This document shows positions 6,986 through 16,064 of a stretch of 64,000 nucleotides of DNA, piece after piece; the stretch's first letter is position 1, and the number at the start of each line of letters is the position of its first letter. The stretch spans positions 62,001 to 126,000 of the forward strand of contig NZ_QJRH01000065.1 of the NCBI RefSeq assembly GCF_003254545.1, read 5' to 3'. The notes beneath the pieces were generated by a model. That model saw only the letters and a program-made list of their open reading frames with translations. It searched no databases and was not told the origin of the DNA. The position numbers were made by a program, and so were the translations under genes. Origin of the DNA: Flavobacterium tistrianum. GTDB lineage: Bacteria > Bacteroidota > Bacteroidia > Flavobacteriales > Flavobacteriaceae.

Positions 6986-7780
6986 ATGCAATATCAAGGC
7001 GTACTTACAAAAATGGAAACCGAACTTGGAAGTCCAATTCAATATTATTTGGTTTTCGAGGATAGTTTCTTAAACATGAATCAATTATTGGATAAAGAAA
7101 TTGAAATCAATTTTGTAGGTTGCCAATGCTTGAATTGCGGCAAAAAGAAAAAAATATACCGACAAGGTTTTTGTTATGAATGCTTTTATTCAAGTCCAGC
7201 TGTTGGAGATTGGATTATGAGACCAGAATTGAGTACAGCACATTTAGGAATTGCAGATAGAGATTTAGAATATGAATCAAAAGTTCAGTTGCAACCTCAC
7301 ATTGTTTATTTGGCTTCGGCATGCGAAATAAAAGTTGGTGTTACCCGTAAAACTCAAGTTCCGACACGATGGATCGACCAAGGCGCTTCTCAGGCGATTG
7401 CAATTGTTGAGGTTCCGAACCGATATTTGGCTGGAATAACTGAGGTGGCATTAAAAGATCATTATACAGACAAAACAAATTGGAGAAAAATGTTGCAGAA
7501 TTCTGTTGAGACTTTTGACCTGATTGCAGAAAAAGCCAAAATCGAAAGTTTGATTCCTAATGAAGTTAAAGAGTATTTTTATGCTCAAAAAAATGATGTT
7601 TACGAACTTCAATATCCAGTTTTAAGTTATCCTGCAAAAGTGAATAGTTTAAATTTGGATAAAACACCTTCTTTCAGCGGAAAATTAACTGGAATTAAAG
7701 GTCAGTATTTATTATTTGAAAACGGAACGGTATTTAATATCCGCGGATCAGAAGGTTATGTGGTCACAATAGACGTCTAG
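6986..7780 (+). CDS. DUF2797 protein: zinc ribbon plus GIY-YIG-like segment
   Basis: A 264-residue protein. Residues 46-66 carry Cys46, Cys48, Cys51, Cys63 and Cys66 in a zinc-ribbon arrangement (CLNCG, then GFCYECF). From residue 105 the sequence HIVYLASACEIKVGVTR, followed by Arg128 and Glu153, follows the order of GIY-YIG-type domains: a YL strand, KxGxTR, a further Arg, then a Glu in a helix. I know the family as DUF2797. The GIY-YIG reading is my own inference. It stands alone, with its own strong promoter and a long leader. Confidence 0.8.
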   Translation: MQYQGVLTKMETELGSPIQYYLVFEDSFLNMNQLLDKEIEINFVGCQCLNCGKKKKIYRQGFCYECFYSSPAVGDWIMRPELSTAHLGIADRDLEYESKVQLQPHIVYLASACEIKVGVTRKTQVPTRWIDQGASQAIAIVEVPNRYLAGITEVALKDHYTDKTNWRKMLQNSVETFDLIAEKAKIESLIPNEVKEYFYAQKNDVYELQYPVLSYPAKVNSLNLDKTPSFSGKLTGIKGQYLLFENGTVFNIRGSEGYVVTIDV

Positions 7781-8024
7781 AGTTTCTAGGGAGTGGTCGA
7801 TGATTTTGAGTTAATTGTCTATTATATTGTTAATTAGGTAATAATTTATTGTAATTTTAACTCAATTCCAGAGGCAAACATGTGAATATTGATACATTTG
7901 ATTACAATTTTGTAACAAATGCTTATTGGAAGAATTTATTTTTAAAAAGTAAAAGAAGGTAGATTTGAAACTGCCACTGTTTTTAAAAATTAATAAAGGT
8001 TTATAATCGTAAATTATTCCATAA

Positions 8025-9107
8025 ATGAGTGTTTTAAACAAAATAAATGTACACAGACGTAGCATAATGCGGAGCCTGACAAAGAATGTTGGAAAGGCAA
8101 ATATGCAGGACGATTTCATTTTGGTCGACAAGAGCGAAATCAAAAAAGTTCTTATTTGCAGACCAAATGGAAGATTAGGAAATCTTTTATTGATTACGCC
8201 ACTCGTTCAGGAAGTGTCCGAAATGTTTCCAAATTGTAAAATTGATTTATTTGTAAAAGGCACATTGGCTCCTATTATTTTTGAGAAGTATGACGTTGTC
8301 GACAAGATAATTCATCTGCCCAAAAAACCATTTAAAAGTTTATTGGAATATTCAAAGGTTTGGATTTCATTAAAAAGAGCACACTACGATTTAGCTATTA
8401 ATGTAGATCAAAATTCTTCTTCGGGCCGATTGGCGGTTCAATTTTCAAATGCAAAATATAAGTTTTTTGGAGATTCTAGCGAGGAATCAGCAGAACAAAA
8501 AAGTGATTTCGAGCACATCGCAAAATATCCTGTTTACAACTTCCGAAATTTTTTATCAAAACTGAGAATGCCTACAAACAGCAATAAAATAATTGCTCCT
8601 ATTGATCTCAAATTATCGGCTTCTGAAATTACAGAAGGTAGAAAAATACTAAAAGATCTAACTAATAACGATAAAAAAACAATCTGCATTTTTACTTACG
8701 CAACTGGAGCAAAATGTCTTTCAGAAGAGTGGTGGGAAAAATTTTATTCTCAGCTAACTGCAGAATATAAAGATTATAACATTATTGAAATTCTGCCTGT
8801 AGAAAATGTATCTCAAATCGGATTTAAAGCTCCAACATTTTACAGTAAAGATATCCGCGAAATAGGATCAGTCATAGCAAATACTGAGTTGTTTATTGGT
8901 GCCGACAGCGGAATCATGCATTTATCGAGTGCTGTGCATACGCCAACGATTGGACTTTTCTCTGTTTCTAACCTGAAAAAATACGAACCTTATGATAATT
9001 GCAGTATCGGTATAGATGTAAATCTCTACACGAAAAAACAATACATAAAAACAATAAACTCAATTTTGAATAACGGTAGATTGGGCGGCTTGTCAAAAGC
9101 AATATAA
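8025..9107 (+). CDS. Glycosyltransferase family 9 (ADP-heptosyltransferase-like)
   Basis: A 360-residue protein of the heptosyltransferase family, which builds lipopolysaccharide core or related glycans. Visible are the N-terminal Rossmann start VLICRPNGRLGNLLLITPLV with the G-L-G-N-LL signature, ending in GADSGIMHLSSAVHTPTIGL, the usual nucleotide-sugar motif. The first 25 residues are basic and not conserved, so an inner Met (residue 15 or 27) could be the true start. The donor and acceptor sugars cannot be predicted. It is monocistronic and followed by a very strong terminator. Confidence 0.88.
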   Translation: MSVLNKINVHRRSIMRSLTKNVGKANMQDDFILVDKSEIKKVLICRPNGRLGNLLLITPLVQEVSEMFPNCKIDLFVKGTLAPIIFEKYDVVDKIIHLPKKPFKSLLEYSKVWISLKRAHYDLAINVDQNSSSGRLAVQFSNAKYKFFGDSSEESAEQKSDFEHIAKYPVYNFRNFLSKLRMPTNSNKIIAPIDLKLSASEITEGRKILKDLTNNDKKTICIFTYATGAKCLSEEWWEKFYSQLTAEYKDYNIIEILPVENVSQIGFKAPTFYSKDIREIGSVIANTELFIGADSGIMHLSSAVHTPTIGLFSVSNLKKYEPYDNCSIGIDVNLYTKKQYIKTINSILNNGRLGGLSKAI

Positions 9108-9111
9108 AAAC

Positions 9112-9143
9112 AAAAAATCCTGTTCGAAAGAACAGGATTTTTT
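9112..9143 (+). terminator. Strong bidirectional terminator between GT9 and AsmA-like genes
   Basis: AAAAAATCCTGTTC / GAACAGGATTTTTT is a perfect 14-bp stem with a GAAA loop and T-runs on both strands, between two convergent genes. Confidence 0.9.
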
Positions 9144-9151
9144 GTTTTTTA

Positions 9152-9182
9152 AGATGCTAAGTTTCTAAGGTGCTTAGCATCT
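9152..9182. repeat. Short inverted repeat AGATGCTAAG
   Basis: AGATGCTAAG (9152-9161) pairs with CTTAGCATCT (9173-9182). Similar wording (TCTAAG, GCTGAG units) recurs at 33158-33190. It lies just beyond the AsmA-like stop. Confidence 0.55.
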
Positions 9183-9202
9183 CAGTACCTCAGTACCTTT
9201 TT

Positions 9203-11806
9203 TTATGGATTCTTTTTCTTAAATAATCCGTTTAATAAATCACTTGCTTTTTTAGTTACTTCTTGAGTTTTCTGCTCTTTTTCAGTTTTAGCTGCCTGAG
9301 TAGTATCTTTTGCTTTAGTGTTTTTGTTAATTAGATCAGTAAGTGCAGAAGTTCCTTTTTGAGTCAGTTTTTCTTTTTGCTGATTTACCAATTGAGTAGT
9401 CAAATTGCTCACTGCAGTTTTCATATCTGTACTAATTTTAGGATTTGAAAAATTACCCGTCAAAGAAGCATTAATCGGAATATTATCCAGTTTTGCAGCA
9501 TCGGCAGGAGACATTTTTGCAATTAAATTATTGGCTTCAGTTCCTAAATATTTGGCAGGAACATCAAATTTTAGAGTGTAATTCATAGTTTGATCAAAAC
9601 CATGAGTTCCTCCAACAGTTACTTTAATGTCTTGGTATTTAATGTCAAAAGGCTTAACATTTACTTTTCCGTTATCAAAAGTTAAAGCAGCTTTAATGTC
9701 ATTCAGATTCACTTTATTTAAATCAAGAAATTTCACATTAGAACTTAATGCAGTAAGTAAAGTAGAGTTACTCGAGTTTACTGTAGTAGACAGTAATTGT
9801 CCGATTAAATCTCCTGAAATAGATTTTAAATCTGGAGTCAATTCTTTTGCATCCAAATTACCATTCAGTTTGATAGTCGAATTCAGTTTTCCGTTGATGA
9901 TTCCAGCAATTGGAGCAATTTTTTTCATCATATCCAACTGCGTAAATGTCTGTGCAATATCAACTTGATTAAAGCCTAGGTTCATATCAAAAGTTGGCAC
10001 TTTTTCTTTTGTAGAAACCGCTCCGTTAAGACCAATCTGTCCTCCAAAAATATTTGTTTTAAAGTTTTCAAGAGTTGCTTTTTCGTCTTTAATAAGCAAT
10101 CTTCCTGAAACATCTTTTAATTTTAGATTATCATATAAAACTGTTGTTGCTTTTGCGTTTAACGTACAGTTTAAGAAAGCAGGAATCTTCATTGCATCAG
10201 CAGGTTTTGCTGGAGTTTTGGTCTCCTCTTTTGTAGGTTCGCCAGCAGTCATGAAATCATCAACAGCCAATTGATTTGAACTCATATTGAAGTTTCCTTT
10301 TAGTTCTTGTTTTTTAAACATAAAACCATAGAAATTCTCTAAAACTCCGTTAATGCTGATGTCACTTTTTCCAGTCGTTGCATCAAATTGTTTTAAGTTA
10401 ATTCTGCTTGGATTAAATTCAACCATCGCCGTGCTGATGTTCATTGATTTATTGTTTTCGTCAGTATATTTAAATCCTGACAAACTCATTGTACCAGCAT
10501 TTTTGATGTTTTGGTATTGGCTTTTTTCTACAGAAGCCATATCGAAATTGGTAGTAACATCTGCTTTTAAAATACCTGCCAAAGGTTTATCCATTTTAAT
10601 TGGATATGCTTTTGAAAGATTAGCCAAGTTAATTGTTCCTTTTAAAGCAGCATCAATAATAGGATTTACCGTTATGTTTTTGATATTCGCTTTAGCATTG
10701 AAAACATCCTGATCAATTCTAAAAGATAACTTGTCTAGGTTCACATAAGTATCATTTAAAATTCCAGTTTCATTGATGATTTTCGTATCAATTACAATAT
10801 TTTGAACCGATTTTGGCAAGTTTGGATATTGGAAAGAAGAATTGTTTGATGCAATTTCTATATTGAATTTAGGAACAGTTGTATCTGTTAATTCACCTTT
10901 TGCAAAACCATTTACGGTGAAATCTCCAGTCGTTTTTACGCCTTCTAAACTAGATGCATAAGCAGAAGGAATTAAGCCTAAGAAATTGGTAAAAGATGAA
11001 GTAGGAGTCTTAAACTTTAAATCATAAATCTGAGCTTTTTCAGCCATTTGAATGAATCCGTCAAATTCTAATGGCAATTGATTAATTAAAGCTTTATTTT
11101 CTTTGAAAGTATATTTGCTTTTCTCTAAATCGATTCCAAGAACGGCATCAAGAGTTAGTTTCACATTTTTCATGTAATTTATCTTGTCCATGTCCAATGA
11201 AACTTTTGCAGTAGATTTTGTAGCCAGATCTAGTTTTGAATTGGTAAAATCTCCAGTTCCTTCGTGGTTTAAACTGTCAATTACCATTTTAATTTTAGAA
11301 CCTTGATCGATGTATCTAAAAGTAAAATTCTCAATTTTATAGTTTTGGATTTTCAATGTAAGAGGTTTGCTTGCATCGTCTTTTTTATCTTCTTTTTTGT
11401 CTTTCAAAGCAATATCGAAGTTTCCGACACCATCTTTATTGAAGATGATGTTTACTAATCCGTTTGTAGAACTAATTCCCTGAATGCTTAAAGGCTCTTC
11501 TTTTCCTTTGAAAAGCTCTTTTACACTCATTTTTAAATTCAATTCTCCTAATGAAACCAAAGTGTCGCCTTCAAAAGGAGCTTTGTTAATGATAACTAAT
11601 TTTTCGATTCCAACTGTCGCGTTTGGAAAATTCTTAAACAAACTTAAATCGGCATCTGTAAAACTTACTTTAGCATCAACACTTTCGTTGATAGCTTCGA
11701 CGATTTTAGCCTTGATTTGGTCTTTAAACAAAAACGGAATGGCAAACAATGCAGCAACAAATACCACAAGAACTATGGCACTTATTTTTAAAACTTTTTT
11801 TAGCAT
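9203..11806 (-). CDS. AsmA-like inner-membrane protein
   Basis: An 867-residue protein with one N-terminal membrane helix (about residues 7-27, VLKISAIVLVVFVAALFAIP) and a long periplasmic region. Near the start, IVEAINESVDAKVSFTDADLSLFKNFPNATVGIEKL is the typical AsmA opening. The C-terminal part (IAGIINGKLNSTIKLNG and KFDVPAKYLG) fits AsmA_2. Members form beta-groove bridges implicated in lipid transport to the outer membrane. The last ~100 residues are rich in Lys, Gln and Thr. A -7 TATTTTTG lies at 11850-11857. Single gene. Confidence 0.88.
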   Translation of the reverse strand: MLKKVLKISAIVLVVFVAALFAIPFLFKDQIKAKIVEAINESVDAKVSFTDADLSLFKNFPNATVGIEKLVIINKAPFEGDTLVSLGELNLKMSVKELFKGKEEPLSIQGISSTNGLVNIIFNKDGVGNFDIALKDKKEDKKDDASKPLTLKIQNYKIENFTFRYIDQGSKIKMVIDSLNHEGTGDFTNSKLDLATKSTAKVSLDMDKINYMKNVKLTLDAVLGIDLEKSKYTFKENKALINQLPLEFDGFIQMAEKAQIYDLKFKTPTSSFTNFLGLIPSAYASSLEGVKTTGDFTVNGFAKGELTDTTVPKFNIEIASNNSSFQYPNLPKSVQNIVIDTKIINETGILNDTYVNLDKLSFRIDQDVFNAKANIKNITVNPIIDAALKGTINLANLSKAYPIKMDKPLAGILKADVTTNFDMASVEKSQYQNIKNAGTMSLSGFKYTDENNKSMNISTAMVEFNPSRINLKQFDATTGKSDISINGVLENFYGFMFKKQELKGNFNMSSNQLAVDDFMTAGEPTKEETKTPAKPADAMKIPAFLNCTLNAKATTVLYDNLKLKDVSGRLLIKDEKATLENFKTNIFGGQIGLNGAVSTKEKVPTFDMNLGFNQVDIAQTFTQLDMMKKIAPIAGIINGKLNSTIKLNGNLDAKELTPDLKSISGDLIGQLLSTTVNSSNSTLLTALSSNVKFLDLNKVNLNDIKAALTFDNGKVNVKPFDIKYQDIKVTVGGTHGFDQTMNYTLKFDVPAKYLGTEANNLIAKMSPADAAKLDNIPINASLTGNFSNPKISTDMKTAVSNLTTQLVNQQKEKLTQKGTSALTDLINKNTKAKDTTQAAKTEKEQKTQEVTKKASDLLNGLFKKKNP

Positions 11807-11849
11807 ATAAATAGATTTGAGGGTTTACATTTTTTAAAATCGACTCCTG

Positions 11850-11857
11850 CAAAAATA
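11850..11857 (-). promoter_or_regulatory. -7 element for the AsmA-like gene
   Basis: On the minus strand this reads TATTTTTG (TAnnTTTG) and lies 43 nt before the start codon. No TTG at 19-nt spacing. Confidence 0.45.
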
Positions 11858-11926
11858 GTTTTTTTTACTAGAGTTTGACGATAAAGTTTTCTTAATTATG
11901 TAAGAATTTTATTAAAACTGTTAAAT

Positions 11927-11966
11927 AAAAAAATCCGTTGAGAACTATTTTCAAAACGGATTTTTT
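11927..11966 (-). terminator. Terminator after the secreted hydrolase gene
   Basis: AAAAAATCCGTT and AACGGATTTTTT form a 12-bp stem around a 15-nt loop, 16 nt beyond the hydrolase stop on the minus strand. Confidence 0.8.
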
Positions 11967-11981
11967 AGGGTGTTTATTTTA

Positions 11982-12929
11982 TTATTTGTCAATAAAAGAG
12001 ACAATCTTCTCAACTAGGACCTCGGAAATTGGAAGTGTTTCGTTATTATAGGTGGCTAAATTAGCCTCCTGGCCACCATCAACAATTTTCATTATATGAT
12101 TCATTTTGTCAATAATCTGCAAGTCTGCATTTTTATTTGCCTGTTTTAAATTTTCGGCATCTTTTACCGCAATCTGAATATCATTATTTCCCTGTACTAT
12201 TAAAACAGGAATAGTAAGCTTTTGTATTTCGGTTTGCGGATTGTATTTGAACCAAGAAATCAGATAAGGCTGAACGCTTGGTCTGAATAGGGAATTTAGC
12301 ATCGGGTCGACTTTCTTTACCTCAAATCCGTTTTTTAAACTATCAATAATTGGAAAAGTCATGTCATTAAGCTGTTTCATTGACTTCGCTCCAATCTGCG
12401 TTTTTAAAATCTGATCTGCCGGTTCGCCTGCGCCTGCAATCGAAACAAACTTATCGGCTTTTCCGCTCGCAACCATTCCAATTAAAGAACCTTCACTGTG
12501 ACCAATTATAATTATTTTAGAAAAACGTTTGTCTTGTTTTAAATAATTAATCCAGCTTTTGGCGTCTTGAATATAATTTTCAAAAACCAAACTGCTTTCA
12601 GATCCGCCAGCAGCTTTACTTTCTCCGATAGCTCTTTTATCGTAACGCAAAGATGCAATTCCGTTTTTAGCCAACGCTTCTGCCAGCATTTTTAACGAAT
12701 TGTTTTTCATCATCGGATTATTTCCGTTTCTGTCCGTTGGGCCAGAACCAGCAATGATTAAAGCAACCGGAAACTTTTTGGTTAAATCTGGAGTTGTCAG
12801 CGTACCAAAAATCTGATCGTTATTTATTTTTAAAATCGCTGGCGTTTCCTTAAACGTGATTTCTTTTTTGGTTTGGGCGTTTAAGAAACTCCAAAACAAA
12901 ACCGTTAGAAAAAGAATTACTTTATTCAT
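11982..12929 (-). CDS. Secreted alpha/beta hydrolase
   Basis: A 315-residue protein with a signal peptide (KVILFLTVLFWSFLNAQ, cut near residue 19). The alpha/beta hydrolase triad is visible: nucleophile Ser145 in IIIGHSEGS, Asp250 in GNNDIQI and His278 in MNHIMK. IAGSGPTDRNGNN near residue 59 supplies the oxyanion region. Related proteins are annotated as serine aminopeptidase S33-like or acyl esterases. The substrate is unknown. It starts 12 nt after sppA on the same strand, so the two likely share a transcript. Confidence 0.88.
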   Translation of the reverse strand: MNKVILFLTVLFWSFLNAQTKKEITFKETPAILKINNDQIFGTLTTPDLTKKFPVALIIAGSGPTDRNGNNPMMKNNSLKMLAEALAKNGIASLRYDKRAIGESKAAGGSESSLVFENYIQDAKSWINYLKQDKRFSKIIIIGHSEGSLIGMVASGKADKFVSIAGAGEPADQILKTQIGAKSMKQLNDMTFPIIDSLKNGFEVKKVDPMLNSLFRPSVQPYLISWFKYNPQTEIQKLTIPVLIVQGNNDIQIAVKDAENLKQANKNADLQIIDKMNHIMKIVDGGQEANLATYNNETLPISEVLVEKIVSFIDK

Positions 12930-12941
12930 CTTTTAATCCAA

Positions 12942-14699
12942 TTAATAAATATTGATTCCGTAAGGCAATATGGCTTGTATTCCTTTTTGTTTTTGGAATT
13001 TTTTCACCTGTTCAATAAGAAGATAATTCTCTTCTCCGATTTCTTCTTTTATAAACGCTTCTTTTGATTTTGCAAAAGGAAGATTACCCAACAAATCGTT
13101 TAAAGTCTTTTCGTATTCAGGATAATTCTGAGTACTGTATTTTTTTACTTTAGCGATTTTTGCAGCTTCAGCAATCGCATCGTTCAATCCGCCAATTTTA
13201 TCCACTAAACCAATTTTTAAAGCTTCAGTTCCAGACCAAACTCTACCTTGAGCAATAGAATCAACTTGAGCAAAAGTCATTTTACGACCTTCGGCAACGT
13301 GAGTTACAAAAGTGTTGTAGATTTTTTCGACTCCTTCTAAAGTAAAGGCTTTGAATTTTTCATCAACAGGTAAAAATGGACTGTAGTTTGCAGAATTCTC
13401 ATGCGTTTTAACCTGCTCAGAATTGATTCCTAATTTATTAGCCAATGGGCTAAAGTTTGGCAACATTCCAAAAACCCCAATAGATCCTGTGATGGTATTG
13501 TTTTCTGCAAATATTTTATTAGCGTTGCAGGCGATATAATAACCGCCAGAAGCAGCATAATTACCCATAGAAACTACAACTGGCTTAACTTTTTTGGTGA
13601 TTTCGATTTCTCTCCAAATTAGATCAGATGTTAGAGCGCTTCCGCCTGGGCTGTCAATTCGAAGAACGATCGCTTTAACGTCGTCATTTTTTCTTGCTTC
13701 CTGAAGAGAACGTCTCATAGAACCTTCTCCAATAGTGTTTACATCACCTTCACCGCTTCCAATTTCGCCTTGAGCGTAAATAATAGCAATCTGATCTGAC
13801 GCTGAATTTGCTATAGCTGTTGTTATATTATTTTGAGTATAATCTGAAATCGAAATTTTATTGTAATCTTCGTCTTTGTCTACTTTCAGGGCTTTTCTGA
13901 TAGCATCATGATAAACATCTTCATAAGCAACAATATCAACCAAATGCTGTTGTTTGGCCATTTCTGGAGTTCTTGCCAAAAGTCCGTTTGCAATTTCGTT
14001 TAATTTAGGCAACGGAATATTTCTGCTTTTTGAAATATCAGCTGAAACCGTTGTCCAAATAGAGTTTAAAAGTGCAGTAATCTGTTCTCTATTGGCATCA
14101 CTCATTTTGTTGTCTAAGAAAGGCTCAACGGCACTTTTATATTTTCCGTGACGAATAACTTCCATGTGAATTCCCGATTTATCCTGAAAATCTTTGAAAA
14201 ACATAACTTCAGAAGAAAGACCTTTAAAATCAAGATCTCCCGCAGGATTTATATAGATCGTGTTGGCAACAGAATTTAAATAATATTCTTTTTGAGAATA
14301 AGTGTTGGCATAAGCCCAGACAAATTTTCCAGATTTTTTAAAGCTTTCAAGAGCATTTCTTAAATCTTTATATTGAGCAAGACCAAGAGAAGATTCATCA
14401 TTTAAAATCGAAATTCCTTTGATGTTGTCGTCTGTTTTAGCAGCTTCGATAGCATTGATGACATCAGTCAGACCAATGCCCTTTTTGTCTGAAAAGACAG
14501 TTACCCAAGGATCTTTATATTTTCCTGCGTAATCATTTTTAATTTCTTTTAAATTCAATTCAATAACCGAATCCGATTTAACCGAAACACTGTCGTCTCC
14601 ACCAAAAATGGCGCCGATAAAGATTACTCCAAAAAAGAAGAGCATAATAAATACAAAAATACCAATTACAGTGGCAATTACATTTCCTAAAAACTTCAT
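12942..14699 (-). CDS. sppA: Signal peptide peptidase SppA, long (67K) type
   Basis: A 585-residue membrane serine protease that degrades leftover signal peptides. It has one N-terminal helix (about 5-32) and then two S49 peptidase repeats, as in the E. coli-type enzyme. The general base is Lys188 in KYKSAVEPF in the first repeat. The nucleophile is Ser384 in NYAASGGYYIA in the second, preceded by the oxyanion motif RIDSPGGS. The length matches the 67K family. It is the first gene of a probable operon with the hydrolase at 11982. Confidence 0.95.
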   Translation of the reverse strand: MKFLGNVIATVIGIFVFIMLFFFGVIFIGAIFGGDDSVSVKSDSVIELNLKEIKNDYAGKYKDPWVTVFSDKKGIGLTDVINAIEAAKTDDNIKGISILNDESSLGLAQYKDLRNALESFKKSGKFVWAYANTYSQKEYYLNSVANTIYINPAGDLDFKGLSSEVMFFKDFQDKSGIHMEVIRHGKYKSAVEPFLDNKMSDANREQITALLNSIWTTVSADISKSRNIPLPKLNEIANGLLARTPEMAKQQHLVDIVAYEDVYHDAIRKALKVDKDEDYNKISISDYTQNNITTAIANSASDQIAIIYAQGEIGSGEGDVNTIGEGSMRRSLQEARKNDDVKAIVLRIDSPGGSALTSDLIWREIEITKKVKPVVVSMGNYAASGGYYIACNANKIFAENNTITGSIGVFGMLPNFSPLANKLGINSEQVKTHENSANYSPFLPVDEKFKAFTLEGVEKIYNTFVTHVAEGRKMTFAQVDSIAQGRVWSGTEALKIGLVDKIGGLNDAIAEAAKIAKVKKYSTQNYPEYEKTLNDLLGNLPFAKSKEAFIKEEIGEENYLLIEQVKKFQKQKGIQAILPYGINIY

Positions 14700-14838
14700 A
14701 TGTATATTTTTTTTAATAAGTAGCGAAAAAGGGCAAATTGTTACAAATTAGACTTCTAAATTTATGATTGGGTTTGAGACGTCGTTTCACAAATATATTG
14801 GTTAATTCTAAAATAGTTTTAGTTAATTTGCATTAATT

Positions 14839-15972
14839 ATGAAATTACAGCATCAAGTCGTTTTATCGATAGGCAGCAACCAAGGCAGCAGACTAGAAAA
14901 CATTCAGAAATGTATTGATTTAATACACCAAAATGTGGGGACTGTTATTGAGGTTTCAAAACTTTATGAAACTCCTGCATGGGGTTTTGAAAGTGATGCT
15001 TTTTATAATTGTGCACTACTTTTGCACACCTATTCATCCGCACAAAAAATACTCAATCAGATTTTAAAAGTTGAAAAAGAACTGGGAAGAATCCGCTTGA
15101 ATCAAGAAGGATATCAATCTAGAATTATTGATGTTGATTTGATTGCTTTTGATGCTGAAATAATTGATACAGAAAAACTTCAAGTTCCGCACCCATTAAT
15201 GCAAAACAGAAATTTTGTTTTACTGCCAATGCAGGATTTAAAGTTAAATTGGAAGCACCCGATTCTGCAAAAAACAGTTTCGGAACTAATTGCCATTACT
15301 CCAGACGGCAGTGTTTGTACGGTTGTTCAGGATTTGAAAAGTCCGATTAGTGAAATTCCGTTAGACCAATTTAATTATGTTGCTTTTGAAGGCAATATTG
15401 GAGCGGGAAAAACGACTTTAGTACACAAAATTGCAGAAGATTTTAATGGAAAAACGGTTTTAGAACGATTTGCAGACAATCCGTTTCTGCCAAAATTTTA
15501 CAAAGATCAAAACCGATATGCGTTTCCTTTAGAAATGTCTTTTTTAGCGGATCGCTATCAGCAGTTAGCTGATGATTTGGCGCAGTTTGATTTGTTTAAA
15601 GATTTTATCGTTGCCGATTATCATATTTTTAAATCGCTGATTTTTGCAAAAATCACGCTTGCTGAAGATGAATATCGTTTGTATAGAAATCTATTCGACA
15701 TTATTTACAGAGAAATGCCAAGACCAGATTTGTATATTTATTTGTATCAAAATACAGAGCGTCTTCTTCAAAATATCAAAAAGCGCGGGCGAGTTTATGA
15801 ACAGAATATCGAAGCGGTATATTTAGAAAAAATAAATAATGGTTATTTAGAATACATAAAATCCCAAACCGATTTGAATGTTTTAATCATTGATGTTTCT
15901 AATCGTGATTTTGTGAAAAACCATGAAGATTACCTTTATATCTTGAATGAAATTAAGAAGAAGCTTAATTGA
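14839..15972 (+). CDS. folK: FolK-deoxynucleoside kinase fusion protein
   Basis: A 377-residue two-domain protein. Residues 6-152 are a HPPK (FolK) pterin pyrophosphokinase for folate synthesis, with LSIGSNQGSR, YETPAWG, RIIDVDLIAF (Arg95, Asp98, Asp100) and VPHPLM. Residues 178-377 are a deoxynucleoside kinase of the dCK/dGK/dAK type, with P-loop GNIGAGKTT (from 185), the DR motif in LADRYQ, and RGRVYEQ as the lid. Each domain looks intact. The fusion is known in Bacteroidota. It is divergent from sppA, with a weak promoter (TTG 14798, TTAATTTG 14823). Confidence 0.93.
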   Translation: MKLQHQVVLSIGSNQGSRLENIQKCIDLIHQNVGTVIEVSKLYETPAWGFESDAFYNCALLLHTYSSAQKILNQILKVEKELGRIRLNQEGYQSRIIDVDLIAFDAEIIDTEKLQVPHPLMQNRNFVLLPMQDLKLNWKHPILQKTVSELIAITPDGSVCTVVQDLKSPISEIPLDQFNYVAFEGNIGAGKTTLVHKIAEDFNGKTVLERFADNPFLPKFYKDQNRYAFPLEMSFLADRYQQLADDLAQFDLFKDFIVADYHIFKSLIFAKITLAEDEYRLYRNLFDIIYREMPRPDLYIYLYQNTERLLQNIKKRGRVYEQNIEAVYLEKINNGYLEYIKSQTDLNVLIIDVSNRDFVKNHEDYLYILNEIKKKLN

Positions 15973-15975
15973 AAT

Positions 15976-16048
15976 GTGGCAATTTGATAATTAGAGAATG
16001 AGACAATTAGATAATTGTTTTATAATTATCTAATTATCAAATTGGCAC
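15976..16048. repeat. Inverted repeat GTGGCAATTTGATAATTAG
   Basis: The 19-nt arm at 15976-15994 and its reverse complement at 16030-16048 differ at one position. The loop is itself made of AATTAGATAATT-like units. It lies between two convergent genes and may serve as a terminator. Confidence 0.7.
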
Positions 16049-16064
16049 ATTGACTAATTAAAAA

